From positions 870,001-930,000 of the forward strand of contig JAHRHY010000020.1 of NCBI GenBank assembly GCA_019671135.1: 60,000 nt of DNA. The letters are read 5' to 3'. Shown one piece after another: positions 39,390 to 54,110 of this stretch. This DNA is from Linnemannia hyalina. Its lineage: Eukaryota > Mortierellomycota > Mortierellomycetes > Mortierellales > Mortierellaceae. The notes under the pieces were generated by a model that was given only the letters and a program-made list of their open reading frames with translations, made no database searches and had not been told where the DNA came from. Numbering within the stretch: the stretch's first letter is position 1; each line of letters starts with the position of its first letter. The position numbers were made by a program, and so were the translations under genes.

Positions 39390-40635
39390 ATGGAACGAAT
39401 GTTCCTATTATAAATAACTTTCTTGGGAAAAAATAAAATACTATATATGTCAGTTTTCTTTGAACATTTGCCAAAAAAGGTCAATTGCCTTTTGCATGGA
39501 TTGAACAATTCCCTAAAAGTCAATTGTCCATTACAGAGCACCTTCCATATTTGGTCAATCCAATGCTACCTGCATGGCCCATGGTAGTTGTGACGTCATA
39601 TGCAACATGGTTTCAGATGGTGCCCCTGATGATGCTGATCATGACGAGGTACTTCATTTGTTTCTCCGGGGCCTGTAAGGCGCTCTAGAAGCATATTTAA
39701 TCAACTACCCCTTAATACTCTTACATTTTTACATAAGGCTATGAGCAACATGGAAATTCTATGCACCATGGCTCAAAAGGTGCCCCTGATGATGTTGATC
39801 ATGGCGAGGTACTTCATCTGCTTCTCCGGGGCCTGTGAGGCGCTCTAGAAGCATATCTATTCAACTACCCCTTAATACTCTTACATTTTCACATAAGGCT
39901 ATGAGCAACATGGAGATTCTATTTTGTAACTCTCACACTCTCTGCACATGCACATGTACACACATATACATATGCACATATACACTCTCTCTCTCCCTTC
40001 CGCGCTTTGGAGGCCTTTCAAGTTCAAATTGTAATATGGTATATATTACATCTCTGCAGATCTTGACAATATCTACAGCGACCATTAGAGAAGAGTGTAT
40101 GTATAATATCAAGCATGTAAAACAACCACTGTAACATTTCTTGCGTGACTATCCTACTAAACACCAACCTACTTTCCAAACAATAACGTTTTCTTATTTT
40201 TTGCACACCAATCTCCTGAATGTGTCCATCTACTGTTAAACTGTACCCCTCACCGCGAGATTACAGGGAGTACTTCTTGTATATGATCATCTAAAGCACT
40301 TGTACTCTCAGCTGTATCTTTGTCGTCGAATACAGAGGAGAGATTATATTTTAAAAAAACATGTGCTGTCTGTGGCTATTTTATTTCATGTTCTATTGCC
40401 GACTGTGAAGAGATACATCAGCTATGGAAGTCAACACTGTATTCCTTGGGCTTTGGATATTTTGTATATGCCTTTTTATATCCTTTGCACATGAAGAGGC
40501 CGCTTTGTAGTACCCATCTCTTGTGCAATAAATGGGATCTCTTTATCCTAAATACCCTGCTTTGTAATATGCAGCCTGTGTATTTTAATATCTTTAAAAT
40601 GCTAACGAAAGAAGATGGAGAGGATGAGTGGATGA

Positions 40636-40805
40636 CAAGAGGATAAGAGGACAAAAGGACAAGAGAGCAAGAGGACAAGAGGATAAGAGGATAAGAGAAC
40701 AAGAGAACAAGAGGACAAGAGGATAAGAGGATAAGAGAACAAGAGAGCAAGAGAACAAGAGGACAAGAGGACAAGAGGACAAAAGGACAAGAAGATAAGA
40801 GGATA
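40636..40805 (+). repeat. Purine minisatellite, unit 1
   Basis: The counterpart of 10868-11070, with fewer copies. Repeated at +3,689-bp steps in the other units. Confidence 0.85.
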
Positions 40806-40830
40806 AGAGAATAAACAACAAAAACAATAT

Positions 40831-41818
40831 TTATTCTTTCTCGCCATACTCTCTTGGTGTGCTAGTTGTTACATTAGAAAAGCTCATAATACTATGCTGA
40901 CTAGCGGTAGGGCTGGTGGAATTGGATAGGCGGGGGTGTCTTCTTTGGGGTGAGGGAGTGAGGGATATAGTGGATGAGTATGGAGATACTTGCCGACGAT
41001 GCCTTCGCTCATGAATAGTTCTCTCCGTCCATTCTGAAGTTTTGGATACATCAGCACGTAACCCCATAACCGTATCCTCCAAACGACCCATCATTGACAC
41101 AAGAGACTGGATCTGATCCGGCATAGATTGATTCTCCAATCGACTCATCATAGATAAAATAGACTGCATCTGATTCTGCGTAGGTAGATTCTCCAGACGA
41201 GATAGAATGAACTGATATTGATCCTGCGTGATGCTGAGGGGTGTAGATGAAGCAGGGGTTGCAGAAGAGGCAGAGGATGCAGATGAAGTAGGGGTTGCAG
41301 AAGAGGCAGGGGGAGCAGATGAAGCAGGGGTTGCAGAAGAGGCAGAGGATGCAGATGAAGTAGGGATTGCAGAAGAGGCAGGGAATGCAAATGAAGCAGG
41401 GGTTGCAGAAGAGGCGGAGGAAGCAGAAGAAGTAGAGGAAGCAATCAATGGACTTGAAATGTCTGGAGTCTAAAGTACAATCGAAAAGTAAATAAACATG
41501 GTTAATAAGCTATAGGGTTTCAATACCAATGGCATGCCAAGACTTGAAATTCTTTATAAACATTGTATCTACCATAACTGAATCAGACATCACTCTGGCA
41601 GAAAAGCGGTCGTTTTCGAATGTACATGTTTTTTGAAGCTTGAGCTTTAAGATACCCTCAATGCTTTCGCATGGGTGTCTATCCTTGCAGCCTTGAATGT
41701 GTCGCTGCAAGTTTCGCTTCGTCGAATGTTTGGCCTCACAGACACAGTAATAGGGCGGAGTAAAGATGACTTCAATGTTGCCTCCTACAGTAATAATGAG
41801 TTTGGCCTTGCTGGACAT
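40831..41818 (-). CDS. Unit gene, copy 1 (two exons, 307 aa)
   Basis: Exons are 41818-41527 and 41462-40831, with the 64-nt intron conserved. It differs from copy 0 by a few substitutions (for example Ala/Pro changes in the Ser/Ala tract and S->I near the basic tail), all keeping the frame. A TATA box lies at the same spacing. Confidence 0.65.
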
Positions 41819-41958
41819 TGTGCTGCTGTAGAATAAAGACGGGCGGGGAATTGAAGATGGATGATAAGATATATGAGTAAAAAAAGTTACATTCCTTCTT
41901 TATTTATATTTTTACGGAGAGCATTTTGTAAATATGCATCAGGCACAAAGGGATATAG

Positions 41959-42206
41959 GGACATCAATGGGCATAAATGGGCATAAAGGGGCAATAATGG
42001 GCATAAAGGGGCAGAAATGGGCATAAAGGGGCTACACCGGGCACAAATGGGCAGAAATGGGCATAAAGGGGCAATAATGGGCATAAAGGGGCTACACCGG
42101 GCATAAATGGGCATAAATGGGCATAAAGGGGCAATAATGGGCAATAATGGGCATAAAGGGGCTACACCGGGCATAAATGGGCACAAAGGGCATAAAGGGG
42201 CATAAA
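41959..42206 (+). repeat. GGGCATAAA minisatellite, unit 1
   Basis: A shorter version of 12221-12532 with the same block types and GGGCTACACC punctuations. Present at the same offset in units 2-5. Confidence 0.9.
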
Positions 42207-42495
42207 GGACCAATAGTAGGCATTGTAATATAAACAGCTGGGGAGAGAAAGATGCTGAGAAAGAAGCAAGGATCTTTGAGCCCTATAATAATATATATAA
42301 TACTACTACCCTTAATAGAGATTGAGGATTGAGTGGACAGACACTGAGATGCAACAGGCATATAGTGCGGGCCGTGTAAAAAAAAAAGAGGGTTGAAAAG
42401 GTACAAGTTTTCTCAAAAAACTAATATAATGCCCTTAAGTTAAGCAACTGAAAGAAGAAAAAAAAAGAAAAAAAAGAAGAGAGAGAGGAGATATT

Positions 42496-42905
42496 GTTCT
42501 TTCGAACAAATCTATAGAACAATGGGCTTAATCTCAGCAGATCGTAGCAACAAGGCTACTCTACTGCTTACAATACCCCGTTCAATTAAAGTCGTCTGCA
42601 ATGGATTTATCTCTTCCAATATTTGAAATTAACATTAGTAGGAACCTCACAAAGCCTTTCCGCTCTGCAAGATCAACCCCTTGTAGTATGATTCAGGATC
42701 CGAGGATCTATTCGTATTCAACTAAAAATCGGAAAAGGCGGTAATCGTCGCGTTCTAGCACGGGTTCTGACTTAGAGGCGTTCAGCCATAACCCAACGGA
42801 TGATAGCTTCGGGCCATTGCCTGCTCAGGCAGGCCCAAATACCAATTATCCGAATGAACGGTTCCTCTCGTACTAAGTTCAATTACTATTGCAACAACAT
42901 TTCAT

Positions 42906-42960
<55 letters not shown>

Positions 42961-43004
42961 ATTAGTGGGTGAACAATCCAACGCTTACTGAATTCTGCTT
43001 CAGT

Positions 43005-43040
<36 letters not shown>

Positions 43041-43078
43041 AACGTCGCTATGAACGCTTGGCTGCCACAAGCCAGTTA
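42496..43078 (-). rRNA. 28S rRNA 3' fragment, unit 1
   Basis: 583 nt, breakpoint TAACTGGC at 43078. It carries the array-type variant block GATCAACCCCTTG and TTAGTAGGAACC (plus strand). Confidence 0.95.
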
Positions 43079-44519
43079 ATGGAACGAATGTTCCTATTAT
43101 AAATAACTTTCTTGGGAAAAAATAAAATACTATATATGTCAGTTTTCTTTGAACATTTGCCAAAAAAGGTCAATTGCCTTTTGCATGGATTGAACAATTC
43201 CCTAAAAGTCAATTGTCCATTACAGAGCACCTTCCATATTTGGTCAATCCAATGCTACCTGCATGGCCCATGGTAGTTGTGACGTCATATGCAACATGGT
43301 TTCAGATGGTGCCCCTGATGATGCTGATCATGACGAGGTACTTCATTTGTTTCTCCGGGGCCTGTAAGGCGCTCTAGAAGCATATTTAATCAACTACCCC
43401 TTAATACTCTTACATTTTTACATAAGGCTATGAGCAACATGGAAATTCTATGCACCATGGCTCAAAAGGTGCCCCTGATGATGTTGATCATGGCGAGGTA
43501 CTTCATCTGCTTCTCCGGGGCCTGTGAGGCGCTCTAGAAGCATATCTATTCAACTACCCCTTAATACTCTTACATTTTCACATAAGGCTATGAGCAACAT
43601 GGAGATTCTATTTTGTAACTCTCACACTCTCTGCACATGCACATGTACACACATATACATATGCACATATACACTCTCTCTCTCCCTTCCGCGCTTTGGA
43701 GGCCTTTCAAGTTCAAATTGTAATATGGTATATATTACATCTCTGCAGATCTTGACAATATCTACAGCGACCATTAGAGAAGAGTGTATGTATAATATCA
43801 AGCATGTAAAACAACCACTGTAACATTTCTTGCGTGACTATCCTACTAAACACCAACCTACTTTCCAAACAATAACGTTTTCTTATTTTTTGCACACCAA
43901 TCTCCTGAATGTGTCCATCTACTGTTAAACTGTACCCCTCACCGCGAGATTACAGGGAGTACTTCTTGTATATGATCATCTAAAGCACTTGTACTCTCAG
44001 CTGTATCTTTGTCGTCGAATACAGAGGAGAGATTATATTTTAAAAAAACATGTGCTGTCTGTGGCTATTTTATTTCATGTTCTATTGCCGACTGTGAAGA
44101 GATACATCAGCTATGGAAGTCAACACTGTATTCCTTGGGCTTTGGATATTTTGTATATGCCTTTTTATATCCTTTGCACATGAAGAGGCCGCTTTGTAGT
44201 ACCCATCTCTTGTGCAATAAATGGGATCTCTTTATCCTAAATACCCTGCTTTGTAATATGCAGCCTGTGTATTTTAATATCTTTAAAATGCTAACGAAAG
44301 AAGATGGAGAGGATGAGTGGATGACAAGAGGATAAGAGGACAAAAGGACAAGAGAGCAAGAGGACAAGAGGATAAGAGGATAAGAGAACAAGAGAACAAG
44401 AGGACAAGAGGATAAGAGGATAAGAGAACAAGAGAGCAAGAGAACAAGAGGACAAGAGGACAAGAGGACAAAAGGACAAGAAGATAAGAGGATAAGAGAA
44501 TAAACAACAAAAACAATAT

Positions 44520-45507
44520 TTATTCTTTCTCGCCATACTCTCTTGGTGTGCTAGTTGTTACATTAGAAAAGCTCATAATACTATGCTGACTAGCGGTAGG
44601 GCTGGTGGAATTGGATAGGCGGGGGTGTCTTCTTTGGGGTGAGGGAGTGAGGGATATAGTGGATGAGTATGGAGATACTTGCCGACGATGCCTTCGCTCA
44701 TGAATAGTTCTCTCCGTCCATTCTGAAGTTTTGGATACATCAGCACGTAACCCCATAACCGTATCCTCCAAACGACCCATCATTGACACAAGAGACTGGA
44801 TCTGATCCGGCATAGATTGATTCTCCAATCGACTCATCATAGATAAAATAGACTGCATCTGATTCTGCGTAGGTAGATTCTCCAGACGAGATAGAATGAA
44901 CTGATATTGATCCTGCGTGATGCTGAGGGGTGTAGATGAAGCAGGGGTTGCAGAAGAGGCAGAGGATGCAGATGAAGTAGGGGTTGCAGAAGAGGCAGGG
45001 GGAGCAGATGAAGCAGGGGTTGCAGAAGAGGCAGAGGATGCAGATGAAGTAGGGATTGCAGAAGAGGCAGGGAATGCAAATGAAGCAGGGGTTGCAGAAG
45101 AGGCGGAGGAAGCAGAAGAAGTAGAGGAAGCAATCAATGGACTTGAAATGTCTGGAGTCTAAAGTACAATCGAAAAGTAAATAAACATGGTTAATAAGCT
45201 ATAGGGTTTCAATACCAATGGCATGCCAAGACTTGAAATTCTTTATAAACATTGTATCTACCATAACTGAATCAGACATCACTCTGGCAGAAAAGCGGTC
45301 GTTTTCGAATGTACATGTTTTTTGAAGCTTGAGCTTTAAGATACCCTCAATGCTTTCGCATGGGTGTCTATCCTTGCAGCCTTGAATGTGTCGCTGCAAG
45401 TTTCGCTTCGTCGAATGTTTGGCCTCACAGACACAGTAATAGGGCGGAGTAAAGATGACTTCAATGTTGCCTCCTACAGTAATAATGAGTTTGGCCTTGC
45501 TGGACAT
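44520..45507 (-). CDS. Unit gene, copy 2
   Basis: Exons are 45507-45216 and 45151-44520. It appears identical to copy 1. Confidence 0.65.
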
Positions 45508-46184
45508 TGTGCTGCTGTAGAATAAAGACGGGCGGGGAATTGAAGATGGATGATAAGATATATGAGTAAAAAAAGTTACATTCCTTCTTTATTTATATTT
45601 TTACGGAGAGCATTTTGTAAATATGCATCAGGCACAAAGGGATATAGGGACATCAATGGGCATAAATGGGCATAAAGGGGCAATAATGGGCATAAAGGGG
45701 CAGAAATGGGCATAAAGGGGCTACACCGGGCACAAATGGGCAGAAATGGGCATAAAGGGGCAATAATGGGCATAAAGGGGCTACACCGGGCATAAATGGG
45801 CATAAATGGGCATAAAGGGGCAATAATGGGCAATAATGGGCATAAAGGGGCTACACCGGGCATAAATGGGCACAAAGGGCATAAAGGGGCATAAAGGACC
45901 AATAGTAGGCATTGTAATATAAACAGCTGGGGAGAGAAAGATGCTGAGAAAGAAGCAAGGATCTTTGAGCCCTATAATAATATATATAATACTACTACCC
46001 TTAATAGAGATTGAGGATTGAGTGGACAGACACTGAGATGCAACAGGCATATAGTGCGGGCCGTGTAAAAAAAAAAGAGGGTTGAAAAGGTACAAGTTTT
46101 CTCAAAAAACTAATATAATGCCCTTAAGTTAAGCAACTGAAAGAAGAAAAAAAAAGAAAAAAAAGAAGAGAGAGAGGAGATATT

Positions 46185-46594
46185 GTTCTTTCGAACAAAT
46201 CTATAGAACAATGGGCTTAATCTCAGCAGATCGTAGCAACAAGGCTACTCTACTGCTTACAATACCCCGTTCAATTAAAGTCGTCTGCAATGGATTTATC
46301 TCTTCCAATATTTGAAATTAACATTAGTAGGAACCTCACAAAGCCTTTCCGCTCTGCAAGATCAACCCCTTGTAGTATGATTCAGGATCCGAGGATCTAT
46401 TCGTATTCAACTAAAAATCGGAAAAGGCGGTAATCGTCGCGTTCTAGCACGGGTTCTGACTTAGAGGCGTTCAGCCATAACCCAACGGATGATAGCTTCG
46501 GGCCATTGCCTGCTCAGGCAGGCCCAAATACCAATTATCCGAATGAACGGTTCCTCTCGTACTAAGTTCAATTACTATTGCAACAACATTTCAT

Positions 46595-46649
<55 letters not shown>

Positions 46650-46693
46650 ATTAGTGGGTGAACAATCCAACGCTTACTGAATTCTGCTTCAGT

Positions 46694-46729
<36 letters not shown>

Positions 46730-46767
46730 AACGTCGCTATGAACGCTTGGCTGCCACAAGCCAGTTA
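46185..46767 (-). rRNA. 28S rRNA 3' fragment, unit 2
   Basis: Appears identical to the unit 1 fragment, with the same breakpoint at its high-coordinate end. Confidence 0.95.
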
Positions 46768-48208
46768 ATGGAACGAATGTTCCTATTATAAATAACTTTC
46801 TTGGGAAAAAATAAAATACTATATATGTCAGTTTTCTTTGAACATTTGCCAAAAAAGGTCAATTGCCTTTTGCATGGATTGAACAATTCCCTAAAAGTCA
46901 ATTGTCCATTACAGAGCACCTTCCATATTTGGTCAATCCAATGCTACCTGCATGGCCCATGGTAGTTGTGACGTCATATGCAACATGGTTTCAGATGGTG
47001 CCCCTGATGATGCTGATCATGACGAGGTACTTCATTTGTTTCTCCGGGGCCTGTAAGGCGCTCTAGAAGCATATTTAATCAACTACCCCTTAATACTCTT
47101 ACATTTTTACATAAGGCTATGAGCAACATGGAAATTCTATGCACCATGGCTCAAAAGGTGCCCCTGATGATGTTGATCATGGCGAGGTACTTCATCTGCT
47201 TCTCCGGGGCCTGTGAGGCGCTCTAGAAGCATATCTATTCAACTACCCCTTAATACTCTTACATTTTCACATAAGGCTATGAGCAACATGGAGATTCTAT
47301 TTTGTAACTCTCACACTCTCTGCACATGCACATGTACACACATATACATATGCACATATACACTCTCTCTCTCCCTTCCGCGCTTTGGAGGCCTTTCAAG
47401 TTCAAATTGTAATATGGTATATATTACATCTCTGCAGATCTTGACAATATCTACAGCGACCATTAGAGAAGAGTGTATGTATAATATCAAGCATGTAAAA
47501 CAACCACTGTAACATTTCTTGCGTGACTATCCTACTAAACACCAACCTACTTTCCAAACAATAACGTTTTCTTATTTTTTGCACACCAATCTCCTGAATG
47601 TGTCCATCTACTGTTAAACTGTACCCCTCACCGCGAGATTACAGGGAGTACTTCTTGTATATGATCATCTAAAGCACTTGTACTCTCAGCTGTATCTTTG
47701 TCGTCGAATACAGAGGAGAGATTATATTTTAAAAAAACATGTGCTGTCTGTGGCTATTTTATTTCATGTTCTATTGCCGACTGTGAAGAGATACATCAGC
47801 TATGGAAGTCAACACTGTATTCCTTGGGCTTTGGATATTTTGTATATGCCTTTTTATATCCTTTGCACATGAAGAGGCCGCTTTGTAGTACCCATCTCTT
47901 GTGCAATAAATGGGATCTCTTTATCCTAAATACCCTGCTTTGTAATATGCAGCCTGTGTATTTTAATATCTTTAAAATGCTAACGAAAGAAGATGGAGAG
48001 GATGAGTGGATGACAAGAGGATAAGAGGACAAAAGGACAAGAGAGCAAGAGGACAAGAGGATAAGAGGATAAGAGAACAAGAGAACAAGAGGACAAGAGG
48101 ATAAGAGGATAAGAGAACAAGAGAGCAAGAGAACAAGAGGACAAGAGGACAAGAGGACAAAAGGACAAGAAGATAAGAGGATAAGAGAATAAACAACAAA
48201 AACAATAT

Positions 48209-49196
48209 TTATTCTTTCTCGCCATACTCTCTTGGTGTGCTAGTTGTTACATTAGAAAAGCTCATAATACTATGCTGACTAGCGGTAGGGCTGGTGGAAT
48301 TGGATAGGCGGGGGTGTCTTCTTTGGGGTGAGGGAGTGAGGGATATAGTGGATGAGTATGGAGATACTTGCCGACGATGCCTTCGCTCATGAATAGTTCT
48401 CTCCGTCCATTCTGAAGTTTTGGATACATCAGCACGTAACCCCATAACCGTATCCTCCAAACGACCCATCATTGACACAAGAGACTGGATCTGATCCGGC
48501 ATAGATTGATTCTCCAATCGACTCATCATAGATAAAATAGACTGCATCTGATTCTGCGTAGGTAGATTCTCCAGACGAGATAGAATGAACTGATATTGAT
48601 CCTGCGTGATGCTGAGGGGTGTAGATGAAGCAGGGGTTGCAGAAGAGGCAGAGGATGCAGATGAAGTAGGGGTTGCAGAAGAGGCAGGGGGAGCAGATGA
48701 AGCAGGGGTTGCAGAAGAGGCAGAGGATGCAGATGAAGTAGGGATTGCAGAAGAGGCAGGGAATGCAAATGAAGCAGGGGTTGCAGAAGAGGCGGAGGAA
48801 GCAGAAGAAGTAGAGGAAGCAATCAATGGACTTGAAATGTCTGGAGTCTAAAGTACAATCGAAAAGTAAATAAACATGGTTAATAAGCTATAGGGTTTCA
48901 ATACCAATGGCATGCCAAGACTTGAAATTCTTTATAAACATTGTATCTACCATAACTGAATCAGACATCACTCTGGCAGAAAAGCGGTCGTTTTCGAATG
49001 TACATGTTTTTTGAAGCTTGAGCTTTAAGATACCCTCAATGCTTTCGCATGGGTGTCTATCCTTGCAGCCTTGAATGTGTCGCTGCAAGTTTCGCTTCGT
49101 CGAATGTTTGGCCTCACAGACACAGTAATAGGGCGGAGTAAAGATGACTTCAATGTTGCCTCCTACAGTAATAATGAGTTTGGCCTTGCTGGACAT
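48209..49196 (-). CDS. Unit gene, copy 3
   Basis: Exons are 49196-48905 and 48840-48209. It appears identical to copy 1. Confidence 0.65.
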
Positions 49197-49873
49197 TGTG
49201 CTGCTGTAGAATAAAGACGGGCGGGGAATTGAAGATGGATGATAAGATATATGAGTAAAAAAAGTTACATTCCTTCTTTATTTATATTTTTACGGAGAGC
49301 ATTTTGTAAATATGCATCAGGCACAAAGGGATATAGGGACATCAATGGGCATAAATGGGCATAAAGGGGCAATAATGGGCATAAAGGGGCAGAAATGGGC
49401 ATAAAGGGGCTACACCGGGCACAAATGGGCAGAAATGGGCATAAAGGGGCAATAATGGGCATAAAGGGGCTACACCGGGCATAAATGGGCATAAATGGGC
49501 ATAAAGGGGCAATAATGGGCAATAATGGGCATAAAGGGGCTACACCGGGCATAAATGGGCACAAAGGGCATAAAGGGGCATAAAGGACCAATAGTAGGCA
49601 TTGTAATATAAACAGCTGGGGAGAGAAAGATGCTGAGAAAGAAGCAAGGATCTTTGAGCCCTATAATAATATATATAATACTACTACCCTTAATAGAGAT
49701 TGAGGATTGAGTGGACAGACACTGAGATGCAACAGGCATATAGTGCGGGCCGTGTAAAAAAAAAAGAGGGTTGAAAAGGTACAAGTTTTCTCAAAAAACT
49801 AATATAATGCCCTTAAGTTAAGCAACTGAAAGAAGAAAAAAAAAGAAAAAAAAGAAGAGAGAGAGGAGATATT

Positions 49874-50283
49874 GTTCTTTCGAACAAATCTATAGAACAA
49901 TGGGCTTAATCTCAGCAGATCGTAGCAACAAGGCTACTCTACTGCTTACAATACCCCGTTCAATTAAAGTCGTCTGCAATGGATTTATCTCTTCCAATAT
50001 TTGAAATTAACATTAGTAGGAACCTCACAAAGCCTTTCCGCTCTGCAAGATCAACCCCTTGTAGTATGATTCAGGATCCGAGGATCTATTCGTATTCAAC
50101 TAAAAATCGGAAAAGGCGGTAATCGTCGCGTTCTAGCACGGGTTCTGACTTAGAGGCGTTCAGCCATAACCCAACGGATGATAGCTTCGGGCCATTGCCT
50201 GCTCAGGCAGGCCCAAATACCAATTATCCGAATGAACGGTTCCTCTCGTACTAAGTTCAATTACTATTGCAACAACATTTCAT

Positions 50284-50338
<55 letters not shown>

Positions 50339-50382
50339 ATTAGTGGGTGAACAATCCAACGCTTACTGAATTCTGCTTCAGT

Positions 50383-50418
<36 letters not shown>

Positions 50419-50456
50419 AACGTCGCTATGAACGCTTGGCTGCCACAAGCCAGTTA
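49874..50456 (-). rRNA. 28S rRNA 3' fragment, unit 3
   Basis: Appears identical to the unit 1 fragment. Confidence 0.95.
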
Positions 50457-51895
50457 ATGGAACGAATGTTCCTATTATAAATAACTTTCTTGGGAAAAAA
50501 TAAAATACTATATATGTCAGTTTTCTTTGAACATTTGCCAAAAAAGGTCAATTGCCTTTTGCATGGATTGAACAATTCCCTAAAAGTCAATTGTCCATTA
50601 CAGAGCACCTTCCATATTTGGTCAATCCAATGCTACCTGCATGGCCCATGGTAGTTGTGACGTCATATGCAACATGGTTTCAGATGGTGCCCCTGATGAT
50701 GCTGATCATGACGAGGTACTTCATTTGTTTCTCCGGGGCCTGTAAGGCGCTCTAGAAGCATATTTAATCAACTACCCTTAATACTCTTACATTTTTACAT
50801 AAGGCTATGAGCAACATGGAAATTCTATGCACCATGGCTCAAAAGGTGCCCCTGATGATGTTGATCATGGCGAGGTACTTCATCTGCTTCTCCGGGGCCT
50901 GTGAGGCGCTCTAGAAGCATATCTATTCAACTACCCCTTAATACTCTTACATTTTCACATAAGGCTATGAGCAACATGGAGATTCTATTTTGTAACTCTC
51001 ACACTCTCTGCACATGCACATGTACACACATATACATATGCACATATACACTCTCTCTCTCCCTTCCGCGCTTTGGAGGCCTTTCAAGTTCAAATTGTAA
51101 TATGGTATATATTACATCTCTGCAGATCTTGACAATATCTACAGCGACCATTAGAGAAGAGTGTATGTATAATATCAAGCATGTAAAACAACCACTGTAA
51201 CATTTCTTGCGTGACTATCCTACTAAACACCAACCTACTTTCCAAACAATAACGTTTTCTTATTTTTTGCACACCAATCTCCTGAATGTGTCCATCTACT
51301 GTTAAACTGTACCCCTCACCGCGAGATTACAGGGAGTACTTCTTGTATATGATCATCTAAAGCACTTGTACTCTCAGCTGTATCTTTGTCGTCGAATACA
51401 GAGGAGAGATTATATTTTAAAAAACATGTGCTGTCTGTGGCTATTTTATTTCATGTTCTATTGCCGACTGTGAAGAGATACATCAGCTATGGAAGTCAAC
51501 ACTGTATTCCTTGGGCTTTGGATATTTTGTATATGCCTTTTTATATCCTTTGCACATGAAGAGGCCGCTTTGTAGTACCCATCTCTTGTGCAATAAATGG
51601 GATCTCTTTATCCTAAATACCCTGCTTTGTAATATGCAGCCTGTGTATTTTAATATCTTTAAAATGCTAACGAAAGAAGATGGAGAGGATGAGTGGATGA
51701 CAAGAGGATAAGAGGACAAAAGGACAAGAGAGCAAGAGGACAAGAGGATAAGAGGATAAGAGAACAAGAGAACAAGAGGACAAGAGGATAAGAGGATAAG
51801 AGAACAAGAGAGCAAGAGAACAAGAGGACAAGAGGACAAGAGGACAAAAGGACAAGAAGATAAGAGGATAAGAGAATAAACAACAAAAACAATAT

Positions 51896-52883
51896 TTATT
51901 CTTTCTCGCCATACTCTCTTGGTGTGCTAGTTGTTACATTAGAAAAGCTCATAATACTATGCTGACTAGCGGTAGGGCTGGTGGAATTGGATAGGCGGGG
52001 GTGTCTTCTTGGGGGTGAGGGAGTGAGGGATATAGTGGATGAGTATGGAGATACTTGCCGACGATGCCTTCGCTCATGAATAGTTCTCTCCGTCCATTCT
52101 GAAGTTTTGGATACATCAGCACGTAACCCCATAACCGTATCCTCCAAACGACCCATCATTGACACAAGAGACTGGATCTGATCCGGCATAGATTGATTCT
52201 CCAATCGACTCATCATAGATAAAATAGACTGCATCTGATTCTGCGTAGGTAGATTCTCCAGACGAGATAGAATGAACTGATATTGATCCTGCGTGATGCT
52301 GAGGGGTGTAGATGAAGCAGGGGTTGCAGAAGAGGCAGAGGATGCAGATGAAGTAGGGGTTGCAGAAGAGGCAGGGGGAGCAGATGAAGCAGGGGTTGCA
52401 GAAGAGGCAGAGGATGCAGATGAAGTAGGGATTGCAGAAGAGGCAGGGAATGCAAATGAAGCAGGGGTTGCAGAAGAGGCGGAGGAAGCAGAAGAAGTAG
52501 AGGAAGCAATCAATGGACTTGAAATGTCTGGAGTCTAAAGTACAATCGAAAAGTAAATAAACATGGTTAATAAGCTATAGGGTTTCAATACCAATGGCAT
52601 GCCAAGACTTGAAATTCTTTATAAACATTGTATCTACCATAACTGAATCAGACATCACTCTGGCAGAAAAGCGGTCGTTTCGAATGTACATGTTTTTTGA
52701 AGCTTGAGCTTTAAGATACCCTCAATGCTTTCGCTATGGGTGTCTATCCTTGCAGCCTTGAATGTGTCGCTGCAAGTTTCGCTTCGTCGAATGTTTGGCC
52801 TCACAGACACAGTAATAGGGCGGAGTAAAGATGACTTCAATGTTGCCTCCTACAGTAATAATGAGTTTGGCCTTGCTGGACAT
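51896..52883 (-). pseudogene. Unit gene, copy 4, broken by a nonsense codon
   Basis: Exon 2 (52527-51896) is open with one Gln-to-Pro change. In exon 1 (52883-52592) an extra base near 52735 creates an in-frame TAG (52734-52736) after the zinc-finger-like region. One base is missing near 52679, restoring length but not the stop. The product would stop after about 50 residues. Confidence 0.7.
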
Positions 52884-53565
52884 TGTGCTGCTGTAGAATA
52901 AAGACGGGCGGGGAATTGAAGATGGATGATAAGATATATGAGTAAAAAAAGTTACATTCCTTCTTTATTTATATTTTTACGGAGAGCATTTTGTAAATAT
53001 GCATCAGGCACAAAGGGATATAGGGACAATCAATGGGCATAAATGGGCATAAAGGGGCAATAATGGGCATAAAGGGGCAGAAATGGGCATAAAGGGGCTA
53101 CACCGGGCACAAATGGGCAGAAATGGGCATAAAGGGGCAATAATGGGCATAAAGGGGCTACACCGGGCATATAAATGGGCATAAATGGGCATAAAGGGGC
53201 AATAATGGGCAATAATGGGCATAAAGGGGCTACACCGGGCATAAATGGGCACAAAGGGCATAAAGGGGCATAAAGGACCAATAGTAGGCATTGTAATATA
53301 AACAGCTGGGGAGAGAAAGATGCTGAGAAAGAAGCAAGGATCTTTGAGCCCTATAATAATATATATAATACTACTACCCTTAATAGAGATTGAGGATTGA
53401 GTGGACAGACACTGAGATGCAACAGGCATATAGTGCGGGCCGTGTAAAAAAAAAAGAGGGGTGAAAAGGTACAAGTTTTCTCAAAAAAACTAATATAATG
53501 CCCTTAAGTTAAGCAACTGAAAGAAGAAAAAAAAAGAAAAAAAAGAAGAGAGAGAGGAGATAGTT

Positions 53566-53975
53566 GTTCTTTCGAACAAATCTATAGAACAATGGGCTTA
53601 ATCTCAGCAGATCGTAGCAACAAGGCTACTCTACTGCTTACAATACCCCGTTCAATTAAAGTCGTCTGCAATGGATTTATCTCTTCCAATATTTGAAATT
53701 AACATTAGCAGGAACCTCACAAAGCCTTTCCGCTCTGCAAGATCAACCCACTGTAGTATGATTCAGGATCCGAGGATCTATTCGTATTCAACTAAAAATC
53801 GGAAAAGGCGGTAATCGTCGCGTTCTAGCACGGGTTCTGACTTAGAGGCGTTCAGCCATAACCCAACGGATGATAGCTTCGGGCCATTGCCTGCTCAGGC
53901 AGGCCCAAATACCAATTATCCGAATGAACGGTTCCTCTCGTACTAAGTTCAATTACTATTGCAACAACATTTCAT

Positions 53976-54030
<55 letters not shown>

Positions 54031-54074
54031 ATTAGTGGGTGAACAATCCAACGCTTACTGAATTCTGCTTCAGT

Positions 54075-54110
<36 letters not shown>

